This document shows positions 39,778 to 48,563 of a DNA stretch of 64,000 nt, in pieces. How positions within the stretch are numbered: the first letter of the stretch is position 1; each line of letters starts with the position of its first letter. The stretch comes from Ancylobacter novellus (lineage in GTDB: Bacteria; Pseudomonadota; Alphaproteobacteria; Rhizobiales; Xanthobacteraceae). The position numbers were made by a program, and so were the translations under genes. The notes beneath the pieces are model-generated. The model did not search any database and was not told the DNA's origin. It worked only from the letters and a program-made list of their open reading frames with translations. Location of the stretch: contig QFQD01000014.1 of NCBI GenBank assembly GCA_003241485.1, positions 23,092 to 87,091 on the forward strand. Reading direction: 5' to 3'.

Positions 39778-40686
39778 ATGAGCAAGACCGACTGGAAGGG
39801 CATTCACAGTGTCCTCGTCACGCCCTTTCTCCCCGAGGGGCCCATCGACTTCCCGCGCTTCGAGGCACTCGCCGAGGCCAACATCGCCAATGGCGCCGAT
39901 GGCCTGATCGTCTGCGGCTCCACCGGCGAATTCTACGCCATGAGTGTCGCCGAGCGGGTGAAGCTGTTCGAGGCGACCGTGAAGGTCGCCGCCGGCCGCG
40001 TGCCGGTGCTGGCCGGCGTCTCCGACCTGCACACCGATGTGGTGCTGGAGCTGACCAGGGCCGCCGAGACGACGGGCTGCGACGGCATTCTCGCCTTGCC
40101 GCCGATCTACGCCAAGCCCGACCTGCGCGAGGCCGAGCACTTCTATCGCCGCGTCTGCGCCGCCAGCGGGCTGCCGGTGATGCTCTACAACAGCCCGGTA
40201 CGCATCGGCGTCAACATCACGCCCGATCTGGTCGCGCGCCTCGCCGAGATCCCCAATGTGGTGGCGATCAAGGATTCCTCCGGCGACATCCAGCAGGTTT
40301 CCGAGCTGTGCCAGAAGGTGAAGGGCGAGCTGGCGGTGTTCGTCGGCTATGAGACGATGATCCGCTCCTCGCTGCCGCTCGGCGTCGTCGGCGTTGTGGC
40401 GATGGCGCACCAGCTCTCCGGCCGCCTCGTGCGCGCCTATTACGACGCCTGCGCGGCGGGCGACGCTGCCACGGCGGACCGGCTGGAGCCGGCGCTGTTC
40501 GCCATCTATCGCTGCTTCAAGAGCGGCAGCTTCTATGCCGGCATCAAGGCCGCGATGAACGCGCTTGGCCAGCCGGTCGGCATCCCGCGCGAGCCGCTTC
40601 TGCCCTTCACCGACGCGCAGCAGGCCAGCGTGGCGAAGATCCTCGCCGACGCCGACGTCGCCGCCACCATCAACACGCTCGCCTGA
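39778..40686 (+). CDS. DapA/NAL-family Schiff-base lyase (possible hydroxyproline-pathway deaminase)
   Basis: Class-I aldolase-fold enzyme of 302 residues. The family motif GSTGEFYAMS binds the carboxylate of the substrate, Y is seen in MLYNSPVRIGVN, and the Schiff-base lysine is in VVAIKDSSGDIQQV. Besides dihydrodipicolinate synthases, this family holds 1-pyrroline-4-hydroxy-2-carboxylate deaminase (HypD), which acts in hydroxyproline catabolism. The gene sits immediately before a racemase/epimerase gene (13-base gap) and near two aldehyde dehydrogenase genes, exactly the setting of HypD, so I favour a deaminase/dehydratase making a 2-oxoacid semialdehyde over lysine biosynthesis. The start is MSKTDWKG at 39778. 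Confidence 0.85.
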   Translation: MSKTDWKGIHSVLVTPFLPEGPIDFPRFEALAEANIANGADGLIVCGSTGEFYAMSVAERVKLFEATVKVAAGRVPVLAGVSDLHTDVVLELTRAAETTGCDGILALPPIYAKPDLREAEHFYRRVCAASGLPVMLYNSPVRIGVNITPDLVARLAEIPNVVAIKDSSGDIQQVSELCQKVKGELAVFVGYETMIRSSLPLGVVGVVAMAHQLSGRLVRAYYDACAAGDAATADRLEPALFAIYRCFKSGSFYAGIKAAMNALGQPVGIPREPLLPFTDAQQASVAKILADADVAATINTLA

Positions 40687-40699
40687 ACGGACACACATC

Positions 40700-41707
40700 A
40701 TGCGCTCGACCCGCATCATCCAGGGCATCGATTCCCACACCGCCGGCTGCCCGCTGCGCCTCATCACCTCCGGCTTCGGGCCGATCCGCGGCGCCACCAT
40801 GGTGGAGAAGCGCGCCGACCTGATGAGCCGCGACTGGCTGCGCCAGCTCGTGCTGTTCGAGCCGCGCGGCTCGTTCAACATGCCGGCTGCCGTGCTCACC
40901 GAGGCCTGCTCGCCCGATGCCGACATCGGCATGCTCATCCTTGAGCCCGATACCTACCCGCCCATGTGCGGCCACTGCGCCATGGCGGTCGCCACCATCG
41001 CGGTGGAGGCCGGCTACATCACCGCACAGGAAGGCGAGACGCTGGTGCGCCTCGACACCCCGGCCGGCGTGGTGCCTGCGCGGGTGAAGGTGGAAAACGG
41101 TCGCGCCGTCTCCGTCACGCTGGAGATGCCGCTGAGCTTCCTCTACCAGCGCGACGTGTTCGTCGAGACCAAGAGCTTCGGCAAGGTGCGCGCCGACATC
41201 GCCTTCGGGGGCGATTTCTACCTCATCGTCAAGGGCTCGGACCTCGGCCTCGACCTGACCACCGATAATGCCTGGGCGCTGGTGAGCGCGGCCGCGGAGC
41301 TGCGCGCCGGGCTGAAGGACATTCCGGTCCAGCACCCCACGCTCGCCCATGTCAACGAGATCTACCAGATCGAGATCGTCGGCGAGGGTGACGGCGTGCG
41401 TTTCGACGGCAAGAACGTCGTGGTGTGCCCGCCCACCGTGATCGACCGCTCGCCCTGCGGCACCGGCACGGCCTCGCGCATGGCGATGCTGCACGGCAAG
41501 GGCGAGCTGAAGGTCGGCGACACCTTCCGCCATGCCGGCATTCTCGACACCGTGTTCACCGGGCAGATCCATGGCGAGGCGACCGTCGGCGAGCTTCCCG
41601 CGATCCGCTGCACCGTGACCGGCTCGGCCTACCTGACCGGCAGCTTCAACTTCTTCCTCGATCCCAACGACCCGTTCCAGCAGGGCTTCCGCCTCACGGG
41701 CGTCTGA
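40700..41707 (+). CDS. Proline racemase/hydroxyproline 2-epimerase-family enzyme (copy 1)
   Basis: Cofactor-independent racemase-fold enzyme of 335 residues with both catalytic cysteines: C90 in YPPMCGHCAMAV and C253 in VIDRSPCGTGTASRM. Two cysteines indicate racemase or epimerase activity rather than the trans-3-hydroxyproline dehydratase variant, which has threonine at the second position. The N-terminal signature is IQGIDSHTAGCPLRLI. It probably interconverts trans-4-hydroxy-L-proline and its cis-D epimer, or a related imino acid. It lies between the DapA-family gene and an aldehyde dehydrogenase gene. A second, clearly different family member is encoded at 44920. Confidence 0.9.
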   Translation: MRSTRIIQGIDSHTAGCPLRLITSGFGPIRGATMVEKRADLMSRDWLRQLVLFEPRGSFNMPAAVLTEACSPDADIGMLILEPDTYPPMCGHCAMAVATIAVEAGYITAQEGETLVRLDTPAGVVPARVKVENGRAVSVTLEMPLSFLYQRDVFVETKSFGKVRADIAFGGDFYLIVKGSDLGLDLTTDNAWALVSAAAELRAGLKDIPVQHPTLAHVNEIYQIEIVGEGDGVRFDGKNVVVCPPTVIDRSPCGTGTASRMAMLHGKGELKVGDTFRHAGILDTVFTGQIHGEATVGELPAIRCTVTGSAYLTGSFNFFLDPNDPFQQGFRLTGV

Positions 41708-41730
41708 GGAAACGGGTGCAGGAGAGGTAC

Positions 41731-43206
41731 ATGTCCCACGATTTCGATCCCAACAGCGTAGCCGCCATCACCGATCATCTGATCGGTGGGCGGCGCCTCG
41801 CCGGCGACGGCGCGGAGATCGCGCTGGTTCGTCCCTCGGATGGTGCGCATATCGGCACGATCCGGGCGGCGGACGAGACGCTGGTGGACGAGGCGATGCG
41901 CATCGCCGCGCACACCCGCATAGCGTCGGGCTGGGCGACTGCCACGCCGACCGAGCGGGCACGGGTCCTGAAGGCGTGGGCCGACCTCATCGACGCGCGA
42001 CGCCTCGACCTCGCCCGGCTGGAAGCGGCCACCACGACCCGGCCGATCGCCGACGTGGTGACCCGTGATCTGGTCCGTGCGGCGGGCGCCGTGCGTTACT
42101 TCGCCGAATGGGCCGACAAGATCGAGGGATCGCTGATCGCCGGCGCGAACAGCGGCACCACCTTCCTCAAGCCCGAGCCCTATGGCGTCATCGCTTCCAT
42201 CGCGCCGTTCAATTTCCCGGCGATCAACGCCATCTGGAAGTCCGCGCCGGCGCTGGTCACCGGCAATGCCGTCGTGCTGAAGCCCTCGGAACTCACCCCG
42301 TCCTCGGCGGTGATGATCGCCGAGCTGGCCATTGAGGCCGGCCTGCCGGCGGGCCTGTTCAATGTGGTGCAGGGCGCGGGCGCCACGGGCTCGGCGCTGG
42401 TGCGCCATCCGCTGACGGCCAAGATCACCTTCACCGGATCGTCGGCGACCGGCGCACGGGTGATGGCGGATGCGGCCATGACCGGCACAAAGCCGCTGAC
42501 CCTCGAACTCGGAGGCAAGACCCCGCAGCTCGTCATGGATGACGAGCACGACATGGAGGCGCTCGCCGCCACCATTGCCGGGGGCTTTCTCGCCAATGCC
42601 GGGCAGGTCTGCACCGCCGGCACGCGGCTCATCGCGCCGCGCCGCCGGCTCGACGAACTCACCGAGCGCATCATCGCCATTGCCGGTGCCCGCATTCCCG
42701 GCCCCACCTGGGACACGCGCGCCAACCTGCCGCCGATCATCAGCGAGAAGCAGGCGGCGCGCATCGACGCCATGCTGGCACAGACCGTGGCCGATGGCGC
42801 CCGGGTGCTCACCGGCGGGCGCCGCTGCGCCAGCATGAATGCCGGCGCCTATGTGGAGCCGACCGTGCTCGCCGGCGTGCCGGACACGTCGGTCGGCTTC
42901 CGCGAGGAGTTCTTCGGCCCGGTGCTGTCCGTCTACGCCTATGACGACGAGGAGGAGGCGCTGGCGATGGCCAACCACCCCAGCTACGCGCTGGCGGCGA
43001 GCCTCTACACCACAAGCGCCGCCAAGGCGCTCGCGCTGCCGGCGCGCCTCAACGCCGGCACGGTGTGGGTGAACGGCCACGGCCGCCAGCCCGATTTCGC
43101 GACCCCCCAGGGCGGCTTCGCCGGCTCCGGCTTCGGCAAGGAGATGGGGCGCGCGGGGCTTGAGGGCTTCCTGCGCTTCAAGACCGTTTGGCTCAATCAC
43201 GGCTGA
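41731..43206 (+). CDS. NAD(P)-dependent aldehyde dehydrogenase (copy 1)
   Basis: Aldehyde dehydrogenase of 491 residues. The general base glutamate lies in LTLELGGKTPQLVMD and the nucleophilic cysteine in NAGQVCTAGTRLIAP; the cofactor stretch is ITFTGSSATGARVM with the preceding IAPFNFPAINAIWKSAPAL. The C-terminal EEFFGPVLSVYAYDDEEEAL is standard. It would oxidise an aldehyde intermediate of the pathway, possibly 2-oxoglutarate semialdehyde or the product of the adjacent GMC enzyme. The start ATG at 41731 has a GGAGAGG ribosome site. The GMC oxidoreductase starts four bases after its stop. Confidence 0.92.
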   Translation: MSHDFDPNSVAAITDHLIGGRRLAGDGAEIALVRPSDGAHIGTIRAADETLVDEAMRIAAHTRIASGWATATPTERARVLKAWADLIDARRLDLARLEAATTTRPIADVVTRDLVRAAGAVRYFAEWADKIEGSLIAGANSGTTFLKPEPYGVIASIAPFNFPAINAIWKSAPALVTGNAVVLKPSELTPSSAVMIAELAIEAGLPAGLFNVVQGAGATGSALVRHPLTAKITFTGSSATGARVMADAAMTGTKPLTLELGGKTPQLVMDDEHDMEALAATIAGGFLANAGQVCTAGTRLIAPRRRLDELTERIIAIAGARIPGPTWDTRANLPPIISEKQAARIDAMLAQTVADGARVLTGGRRCASMNAGAYVEPTVLAGVPDTSVGFREEFFGPVLSVYAYDDEEEALAMANHPSYALAASLYTTSAAKALALPARLNAGTVWVNGHGRQPDFATPQGGFAGSGFGKEMGRAGLEGFLRFKTVWLNHG

Positions 43207-43210
43207 GATC

Positions 43211-44908
43211 ATGTCCCAACACGCATATGACTACATCGTCGTCGGCGGCGGCGCCGCCGGTGCCGTGCTGGCGAGCCGGCTCTCCGAGGCCTCGAACCTC
43301 AAGGTCGCGCTCATCGAGGCCGGGCGCGACACGCCGCCCGGTGCCGAGCCGGCCGATACGCTCGATGCCTATCCCATCGTCGCCTATTTCAACCGGCTCT
43401 ATCACTGGCAGAACCTCACCGTTCACCTCAACGACCCGAAGCCCGGCGCGGCAGGCCGGCGCTATGAGCAGGCGCGGGTCATGGGTGGGGGCACCTCGAT
43501 CAATGGCCAGTTCGCCTTCCGCGGCGTGCCGTGGGATTACGACCACTGGCGCGAGGCTGGCGCCGAGGGCTGGGGCTGGGACGACGTGCTGCCCTATTTC
43601 CGCAAGCTGGAAACCGATCTCGACTATGGCGACAGCCAGCTGCATGGCAGCCACGGGCCCCTGCCGCTGCGCCGTATCCCGGAGAAGGACTGGTCGCCCT
43701 TCGCCAGGACGGTGGCGCGCGTGCTCGACAAGAAGGGCGTGCGCAACATCGGTGACCATAACGGCGTCTTCGACGACGGCTATTTCCCGATGACCATCAA
43801 CAATGTGAATGGCGAGCGCGTTTCCACCGCCCGTGCCTACCTCACCCGCGAGGTGCGCGCCCGGCCCAACCTCACCATTCTCGCCGAGACCGAACTGAAG
43901 GAACTCACCTTCGACGGCACGCGCGTCACCGGGCTCAAGGCCATCGGCCCTCAGGGACCTGTCGCGCTGACGGCGCGCGAGGTCATTCTCTCGACCGGCG
44001 CTCTGCAGACGCCGGCCCATCTCATGCGCGCGGGCATCGGCCCGGCGGCGCATCTGCGGGAACACGGCATCGCGGTGCGGGCGGACCGGCCCGGCGTCGG
44101 GCAGAACCTGCAGGATCACCCGATGGTGGCCTTCGCCGCCTATCTGCCCAAATCCGCCCGCCTGCCGGCCAGCCAGCGCCGGCACATCCAGCTCGGCTAT
44201 CGCTACTCGTCCGGCCTGCCGGAGACGACGCCGGGCGATATGTTCGTGCTCCCCTCCAACCGCGCCGCCTGGCACCCGCTCGGCCGGCGGCTGGCCTCCA
44301 TCCTCGTCTGCGTGAACCGGCCCTACTCGACCGGCGAGGTCAAGCTGAACGGCCGCGATCCCGAGACCGCGCCTTTCGTCAATTTCCGCCAGCTCTCGGA
44401 CGAGCGCGACCTCGCGCGGCTGGAGGACGGGATGCACCGGCTCTGGGGCATCGTCAGCGATCCGGCGATGGATGGCGTGATCGAGAACATCTTCCCCGCC
44501 ACCTTCTCCGAGCGCGTGCGCAAGCTCGGCGCCGTGAGCCGGCAGAACTGGTTCATGACGCTGATGGCGGCCGGGATCATGGCCACCGGCCCGCTCTCGC
44601 GCAAACTGATGATCGAGAACATCATCACCCCTGGCCTCAAGGCCGGCGAGATGATGCGCTCGCCCGGTCAGCTGCGCGACTGGATCCGCGAAAATGCCTG
44701 CGGCAGCTGGCACGCCTCGGGCACCTGCCGCATCGGCCGGCCGGATGATCCGCGCGCGGTGGTCGACAGTGCCGCGCGGGTGATCGGCGTCGAGGGGCTG
44801 CGCGTGGTGGATGCCTCCATCATGCCGGCGGTCATCAGCGCCAACACCATGCTCACCACCGTGATGGCCGGCGAGAAGATCGCCGACGCCATCAAGTCCG
44901 GCCGCTAG
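43211..44908 (+). CDS. GMC-family FAD oxidoreductase (choline dehydrogenase-like)
   Basis: Flavoprotein of 565 residues. The FAD motif is YIVVGGGAAGAVLASRLSE at the very start, the GMC signatures are RRYEQARVMGGGTSINGQFA and LSTGALQTPAHLMRAGI, and the active-site histidine lies in GSWHASGTCRIG, with the partner region VVDASIMPAVISANTMLTTV. GMC enzymes oxidise alcohols, sugars and choline; none is an established hydroxyproline dehydrogenase to my knowledge. Here it occupies the place in the cluster where a D-hydroxyproline dehydrogenase would be expected, between an aldehyde dehydrogenase and the second racemase gene. It may oxidise a hydroxyl group of the imported imino acid. Confidence 0.92.
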   Translation: MSQHAYDYIVVGGGAAGAVLASRLSEASNLKVALIEAGRDTPPGAEPADTLDAYPIVAYFNRLYHWQNLTVHLNDPKPGAAGRRYEQARVMGGGTSINGQFAFRGVPWDYDHWREAGAEGWGWDDVLPYFRKLETDLDYGDSQLHGSHGPLPLRRIPEKDWSPFARTVARVLDKKGVRNIGDHNGVFDDGYFPMTINNVNGERVSTARAYLTREVRARPNLTILAETELKELTFDGTRVTGLKAIGPQGPVALTAREVILSTGALQTPAHLMRAGIGPAAHLREHGIAVRADRPGVGQNLQDHPMVAFAAYLPKSARLPASQRRHIQLGYRYSSGLPETTPGDMFVLPSNRAAWHPLGRRLASILVCVNRPYSTGEVKLNGRDPETAPFVNFRQLSDERDLARLEDGMHRLWGIVSDPAMDGVIENIFPATFSERVRKLGAVSRQNWFMTLMAAGIMATGPLSRKLMIENIITPGLKAGEMMRSPGQLRDWIRENACGSWHASGTCRIGRPDDPRAVVDSAARVIGVEGLRVVDASIMPAVISANTMLTTVMAGEKIADAIKSGR

Positions 44909-44919
44909 GGGAGAGGCGC

Positions 44920-45915
44920 ATGGCGATCCGGCGCTGGATTTCGACCATCGACAGCCACACCGCAGGCCATCCGACCCGGGTGGTGACCGGGGGCGTGCCA
45001 CCTCTGCACGGCGACACGGTCGCGGCGCGATGCGAGGACTTTCGCGCCCGCTTCGATGCCCTGCGCACCTTTCTGCTGCATGAGCCGCGGGGCCATGCGG
45101 CGATGGTGGGCGTGGTGCTGACCGAGAGCCGGCTCGCCGATTTCGGCGCCTTCTTCCTCGGCAGCTACAAATATCTGGAGATGTGCGGCCACGCGACCAT
45201 CGGCCTGGCGGTGACGCTCGACCATATGGGACTGATCGGGCCCTCCGAGGCGCCCACCAGCTCCTTCACGCTGGAGGTGCCGGCCGGGGTCATCACCGTC
45301 CATGTCCACCGCCAGGACGGTGCCGTCGCCGCGGTCACCTTCGAGAACGTCCCCGCCCATGTCGCCGCGTCGGGCGTGCGGCTCACGGCCGGCGGGCCGA
45401 GCGTCCTGGCCGATGTGGTGTGGGGCGGCAACTGGTACGGCCTGATCGAGGCCCGCTCGGCCGGTGTGGAGCTGGCGCCCGCGGGCGTCTCGCACGCCAT
45501 GGCGATTGGCGCAGCGCTGAAGGCTGAACTGAACGCCATGATCGCCGCCGGCGCGGTGGCGGGCGTCACCCGCCCCATCGACTCGATCCTGTTCTATGAC
45601 GCCCAGACCGACGAGCACGGTCCGGTCAGCCGTCAGCTCGTGGTGCTGGAGTCGAACAAGTTCGACCGTTCGCCCTGCGGTACCGGTTCCTCGGCGCGTC
45701 TCGCGCAGATGGTGGCGCGCGGCGAACTCGGCCTCGACCAGCCGATCCGCACGCGGAACATTCTCGGCGTCGACTTCACCGCCACGGCACGCGCGATCGC
45801 GGGGCGGACGGACGCCATCGAACCGCACATTGTCGGGCTCGCGCACATCACGGGCGAACACCGTTTCGTGCTCACCGCCGGCGACCCGCTGCCCGACGGC
45901 TTCCTCTGCCGCTGA
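44920..45915 (+). CDS. Proline racemase/hydroxyproline 2-epimerase-family enzyme (copy 2)
   Basis: Second racemase-fold enzyme, 331 residues, with both catalytic cysteines: C89 in YLEMCGHATIGLAV and C253 in KFDRSPCGTGSSARL. Its LLHEPRGHAAM and DFGAFFLGSYKYLEMCG segments resemble the racemase-like domain of the regulator at 35274 more than those of copy 1 (LFEPRGSFNM), so the regulator domain probably derives from a copy-2-like enzyme. Substrate is likely a proline derivative. It is 11 bases from the GMC gene stop and 18 bases from the next aldehyde dehydrogenase start, so co-transcribed. Confidence 0.9.
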   Translation: MAIRRWISTIDSHTAGHPTRVVTGGVPPLHGDTVAARCEDFRARFDALRTFLLHEPRGHAAMVGVVLTESRLADFGAFFLGSYKYLEMCGHATIGLAVTLDHMGLIGPSEAPTSSFTLEVPAGVITVHVHRQDGAVAAVTFENVPAHVAASGVRLTAGGPSVLADVVWGGNWYGLIEARSAGVELAPAGVSHAMAIGAALKAELNAMIAAGAVAGVTRPIDSILFYDAQTDEHGPVSRQLVVLESNKFDRSPCGTGSSARLAQMVARGELGLDQPIRTRNILGVDFTATARAIAGRTDAIEPHIVGLAHITGEHRFVLTAGDPLPDGFLCR

Positions 45916-45933
45916 TCCTTCCGGAGACCTGAA

Positions 45934-47388
45934 ATGACCGACCACCCGACCTATGACGAAACCATCGAGCTGCTGATTGACGGCGAATGGTGCCAGGGCT
46001 CCGATGGCAAGAGCGAGGTGCTGGAAAACCCGGCGACCGGGGTCGCGCTCGGCTCCGTGCCCCATGCCTCCGATGCCGATCTCGCCCGCGCTCTGGAGGC
46101 CGCCCAGCGCGGCTTCAAGGTGTGGAAGGCGATGACCGCCCAAGCCCGCTATACGCTGATGATGAAGGCGGCCGAGCTCATCGAGGCGCGCAAGGAGCGC
46201 ATCGGCCGGCTGCTGACCCTTGAGAACGGCAAGCCGCTCGGCGAAGCCGTGCCGGAAGTGCAGTTCGCCGCCGACGCCACGCGCTGGTACGCGGAAGAGG
46301 GCAAGCGCGCCTATGGCCGCCTCGTCCCCGCCCGCATGCCCAATGTGCGGCAGATGGTCATCAAGGAGCCGGTCGGCCCCGTCGTCGCCTTCGCGGCGTG
46401 GAACTTTCCGTCCTCCAACGTCATCCGCAAGATCGCCGGCGCGCTCGGCGCGGGCTGCTCGATCATCATCAAGCCGGCCGAGGAGACACCGGGTACGGCG
46501 GTGGCGATCGCCCGCTGTTTCCAGGAGGCCGGGTTGCCGGCAGGCGTGCTGAACGTCGTGTTCGGCGCGCCGTCCCACGTCAGCAAGGTTCTGCTGGCTT
46601 CTCCCATCCCGAAGGCGGTGACCCTCACCGGATCCACCGCGGTCGGCAAGCAGCTCGCGCGACTGTCCGCCGACACGCTGAAGCGCTGCACGATGGAGCT
46701 GGGCGGCCATGCGCCGGTCATCGTCCATGGCGATGCCGATCTCGACCTCGCGGCGCGTACGCTTGTCGCCTTCAAGTTCCGCAACGCCGGGCAGGTTTGC
46801 ACCTCGCCCACGCGATTCTTCATCCATGAATCCATCTACGAGCCCTTCGTCGAACGTTTCGTCGGGCTGGCCTCCCTGCTGAAGGTCGGTAACGGCCTCG
46901 ATGCCGGCACCCAGATGGGCCCGATGATCGCCCGCCGCCGGCTGGCGGCGATGGAAGAACTGGTGAACGATGCCGTGGCCAAGGGCGCGGAACTGAAGCT
47001 GGGTGGCCGGCGCATCGGCAATCAGGGGCATTTCTTCGCCCCGACCGTGCTCGCCGGCGTTCCGGAAGAGGCGGCGATCATGTCGAGCGAACCCTTCGGT
47101 CCGGTCGCCCCGCTCACCTCCTTCTCCAGCTTCGACGAGGTGATCGAGCGGGCGAACGCCCTGCCTTATGGTCTGGCCTCCTTTGTCTTCACCCGTTCCG
47201 GCGCCCTGGCGGCGCGCACCGAGGAGGCACTCGATGCGGGCCTTGTCGGCGTCAACCACATGGCCGTTTCAACGCCAGAGACGCCTTTTGGCGGCGTGAA
47301 CGAGTCGGGCTACGGCTCCGAGAGCGGCATAGAGGGGCTGGACGCATTCCTGCGCACCAAGTTCGTCACCGAACTTGCCGCCCTTTGA
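45934..47388 (+). CDS. NAD(P)-dependent aldehyde dehydrogenase (copy 2, succinate/oxoglutarate-semialdehyde type)
   Basis: Aldehyde dehydrogenase of 484 residues with the layout of succinate-semialdehyde and 2-oxoglutarate-semialdehyde dehydrogenases: GPVVAFAAWNFPSSNVIRKI, KPAEETPGTAVAIARCF, the base glutamate in TMELGGHAPVIV and the cysteine in NAGQVCTSPTRFFIH. In the known hydroxyproline pathway the last step is oxidation of 2-oxoglutarate semialdehyde, so this is the better of the two candidates for that reaction. It is the last plus-strand gene of the cluster and converges on the iron importer genes across a nested palindrome. Confidence 0.92.
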   Translation: MTDHPTYDETIELLIDGEWCQGSDGKSEVLENPATGVALGSVPHASDADLARALEAAQRGFKVWKAMTAQARYTLMMKAAELIEARKERIGRLLTLENGKPLGEAVPEVQFAADATRWYAEEGKRAYGRLVPARMPNVRQMVIKEPVGPVVAFAAWNFPSSNVIRKIAGALGAGCSIIIKPAEETPGTAVAIARCFQEAGLPAGVLNVVFGAPSHVSKVLLASPIPKAVTLTGSTAVGKQLARLSADTLKRCTMELGGHAPVIVHGDADLDLAARTLVAFKFRNAGQVCTSPTRFFIHESIYEPFVERFVGLASLLKVGNGLDAGTQMGPMIARRRLAAMEELVNDAVAKGAELKLGGRRIGNQGHFFAPTVLAGVPEEAAIMSSEPFGPVAPLTSFSSFDEVIERANALPYGLASFVFTRSGALAARTEEALDAGLVGVNHMAVSTPETPFGGVNESGYGSESGIEGLDAFLRTKFVTELAAL

Positions 47389-47461
47389 CGCCATTGGCGT
47401 TCTGAGCCCCCCGCGACGGCCGGCCTTTCCGATGGGCCGGTCGACAGCTCGGCCCTATCTG

Positions 47462-47531
47462 CCGTCGTGACGATGGTCGAACTCATGGCCCGCACTTGCG
47501 CGGGTCATGAGCGCGCTGGCGGTCACGACGG
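47462..47531. repeat. Nested 70-bp imperfect palindrome between convergent operons
   Basis: An outer perfect 10-bp inverted pair, CCGTCGTGAC (47462-47471) and GTCACGACGG (47522-47531), encloses an inner 12-bp pair, CTCATGGCCCGC (47482-47493) and GCGGGTCATGAG (47500-47511), which has one G-T step. Ten unpaired bases lie between outer and inner arms on each side and the loop is six bases. It covers the convergent gap and the last nine bases of the iron-ATPase gene. As RNA it would fold into a long hairpin in both directions, suiting a bidirectional terminator, but no T-run follows. Confidence 0.65.
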
Positions 47532-48563
47532 GAAAAAATGCGCCGGGCCGGCAACGTCCAGCCGCACCCGTTCGCCTATCTGCGGCGGGTCGGCGAGTGG
47601 AAGACGCAGGCGGATGTCGTTCGCGTCCGCCAGCAGCCTTATGCAAATGGCACAATACGAGCCGGCAAACTCGATATCGACCACCTCGCCACGCGCCGCG
47701 CCGGCCTCTTTTTCCACGCGTGCCAGCGATATCTGTTCCGGTCGCAGCATCAGCTGCGCCGGGCCGCAAAATCCGCTGTCCGTCACGGCCACCCGCCCCA
47801 GCGCGCAGTCGGACCATCCCTCGGCGATCTCGGCAGGAAGAAAGATGGCCTCGCCGAGGAAGCTCGCGACCACGGGGCTCGCCGGGCGCGAATAGAGTTC
47901 GCGTGGCGATCCCGCCTGCAACAGGCGTCCCGTCTCCATCACCACGACCTGATCGGCGAAGGAGAGCGCCTCTTCCTGATCGTGGGTCACGAGGATCGCG
48001 GTGATCCCCGCCGCGCCGAGCAGCTTCGCGACCGCCTGGCGGGTGCTCACGCGCAGCCCGGTATCGAGCGCGGAGAACGGCTCATCGAGCAGCACGAGGC
48101 GCGGATTAACGGCGAGCGCGCGGGCAAGCGCCACCCGTTGCTGCTGGCCGCCCGAGAGTTCGTCCGGCTTGCGTGCCAGCATGGCGGTGCTCAGCTCCAC
48201 CATGTCGAGCAGGCGGGAGATGGTGGCGCCCCGTGCCGGATCGCTTTTCGCCAGGCCGAAACCGATATTGTCCGCGACGCTCAGATGCGGGAACAGCGCG
48301 CCGTCCTGCGAGACGATGCCGATGCCGCGGCGATGGGCCGGCACCGAACCGTCGCGATCGGCCAGCACCTCGCCATCGAGCAGCACCTGCCCCTCATCGG
48401 GCGCCTCGAAGCCGGCAATCAGGCGCAGCAGCGTGGTCTTTCCCGATCCCGACGGCCCGACAATGGCGGTGCGGCTGCGCGCCCCGACGACAAGGTTTAC
48501 GTCAGCAAGCGCCTTTACCGCGCCGTAGCTTTTGCCGATCGCGTGGAGTTGTAGAAAGCTCAT
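47523..48563 (-). CDS. Ferric-iron-type ABC transporter ATPase (FbpC-like)
   Basis: ATPase of 346 residues from [13 protein letters not shown] at 48563. Walker A is [18 protein letters not shown] loop [15 protein letters not shown], signature [15 protein letters not shown], Walker [17 protein letters not shown] and switch [15 protein letters not shown]. About 110 C-terminal residues form a TOBE-type regulatory domain ([10 protein letters not shown]), as in FbpC. The start overlaps the permease stop by ATGA. Iron is inferred from the associated binding protein and fused permease; a thiamine or phosphonate system would have other partners. Confidence 0.9.
   Translation of the reverse strand: MSFLQLHAIGKSYGAVKALADVNLVVGARSRTAIVGPSGSGKTTLLRLIAGFEAPDEGQVLLDGEVLADRDGSVPAHRRGIGIVSQDGALFPHLSVADNIGFGLAKSDPARGATISRLLDMVELSTAMLARKPDELSGGQQQRVALARALAVNPRLVLLDEPFSALDTGLRVSTRQAVAKLLGAAGITAILVTHDQEEALSFADQVVVMETGRLLQAGSPRELYSRPASPVVASFLGEAIFLPAEIAEGWSDCALGRVAVTDSGFCGPAQLMLRPEQISLARVEKEAGAARGEVVDIEFAGSYCAICIRLLADANDIRLRLPLADPPQIGERVRLDVAGPAHFFPS

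Noticed and set aside
44905..47259. Antisense open frame of almost 800 codons opposite the second racemase and aldehyde dehydrogenase genes
   Set aside because: Same reason: no motif and perfect overlap with two well-supported enzymes on the plus strand.
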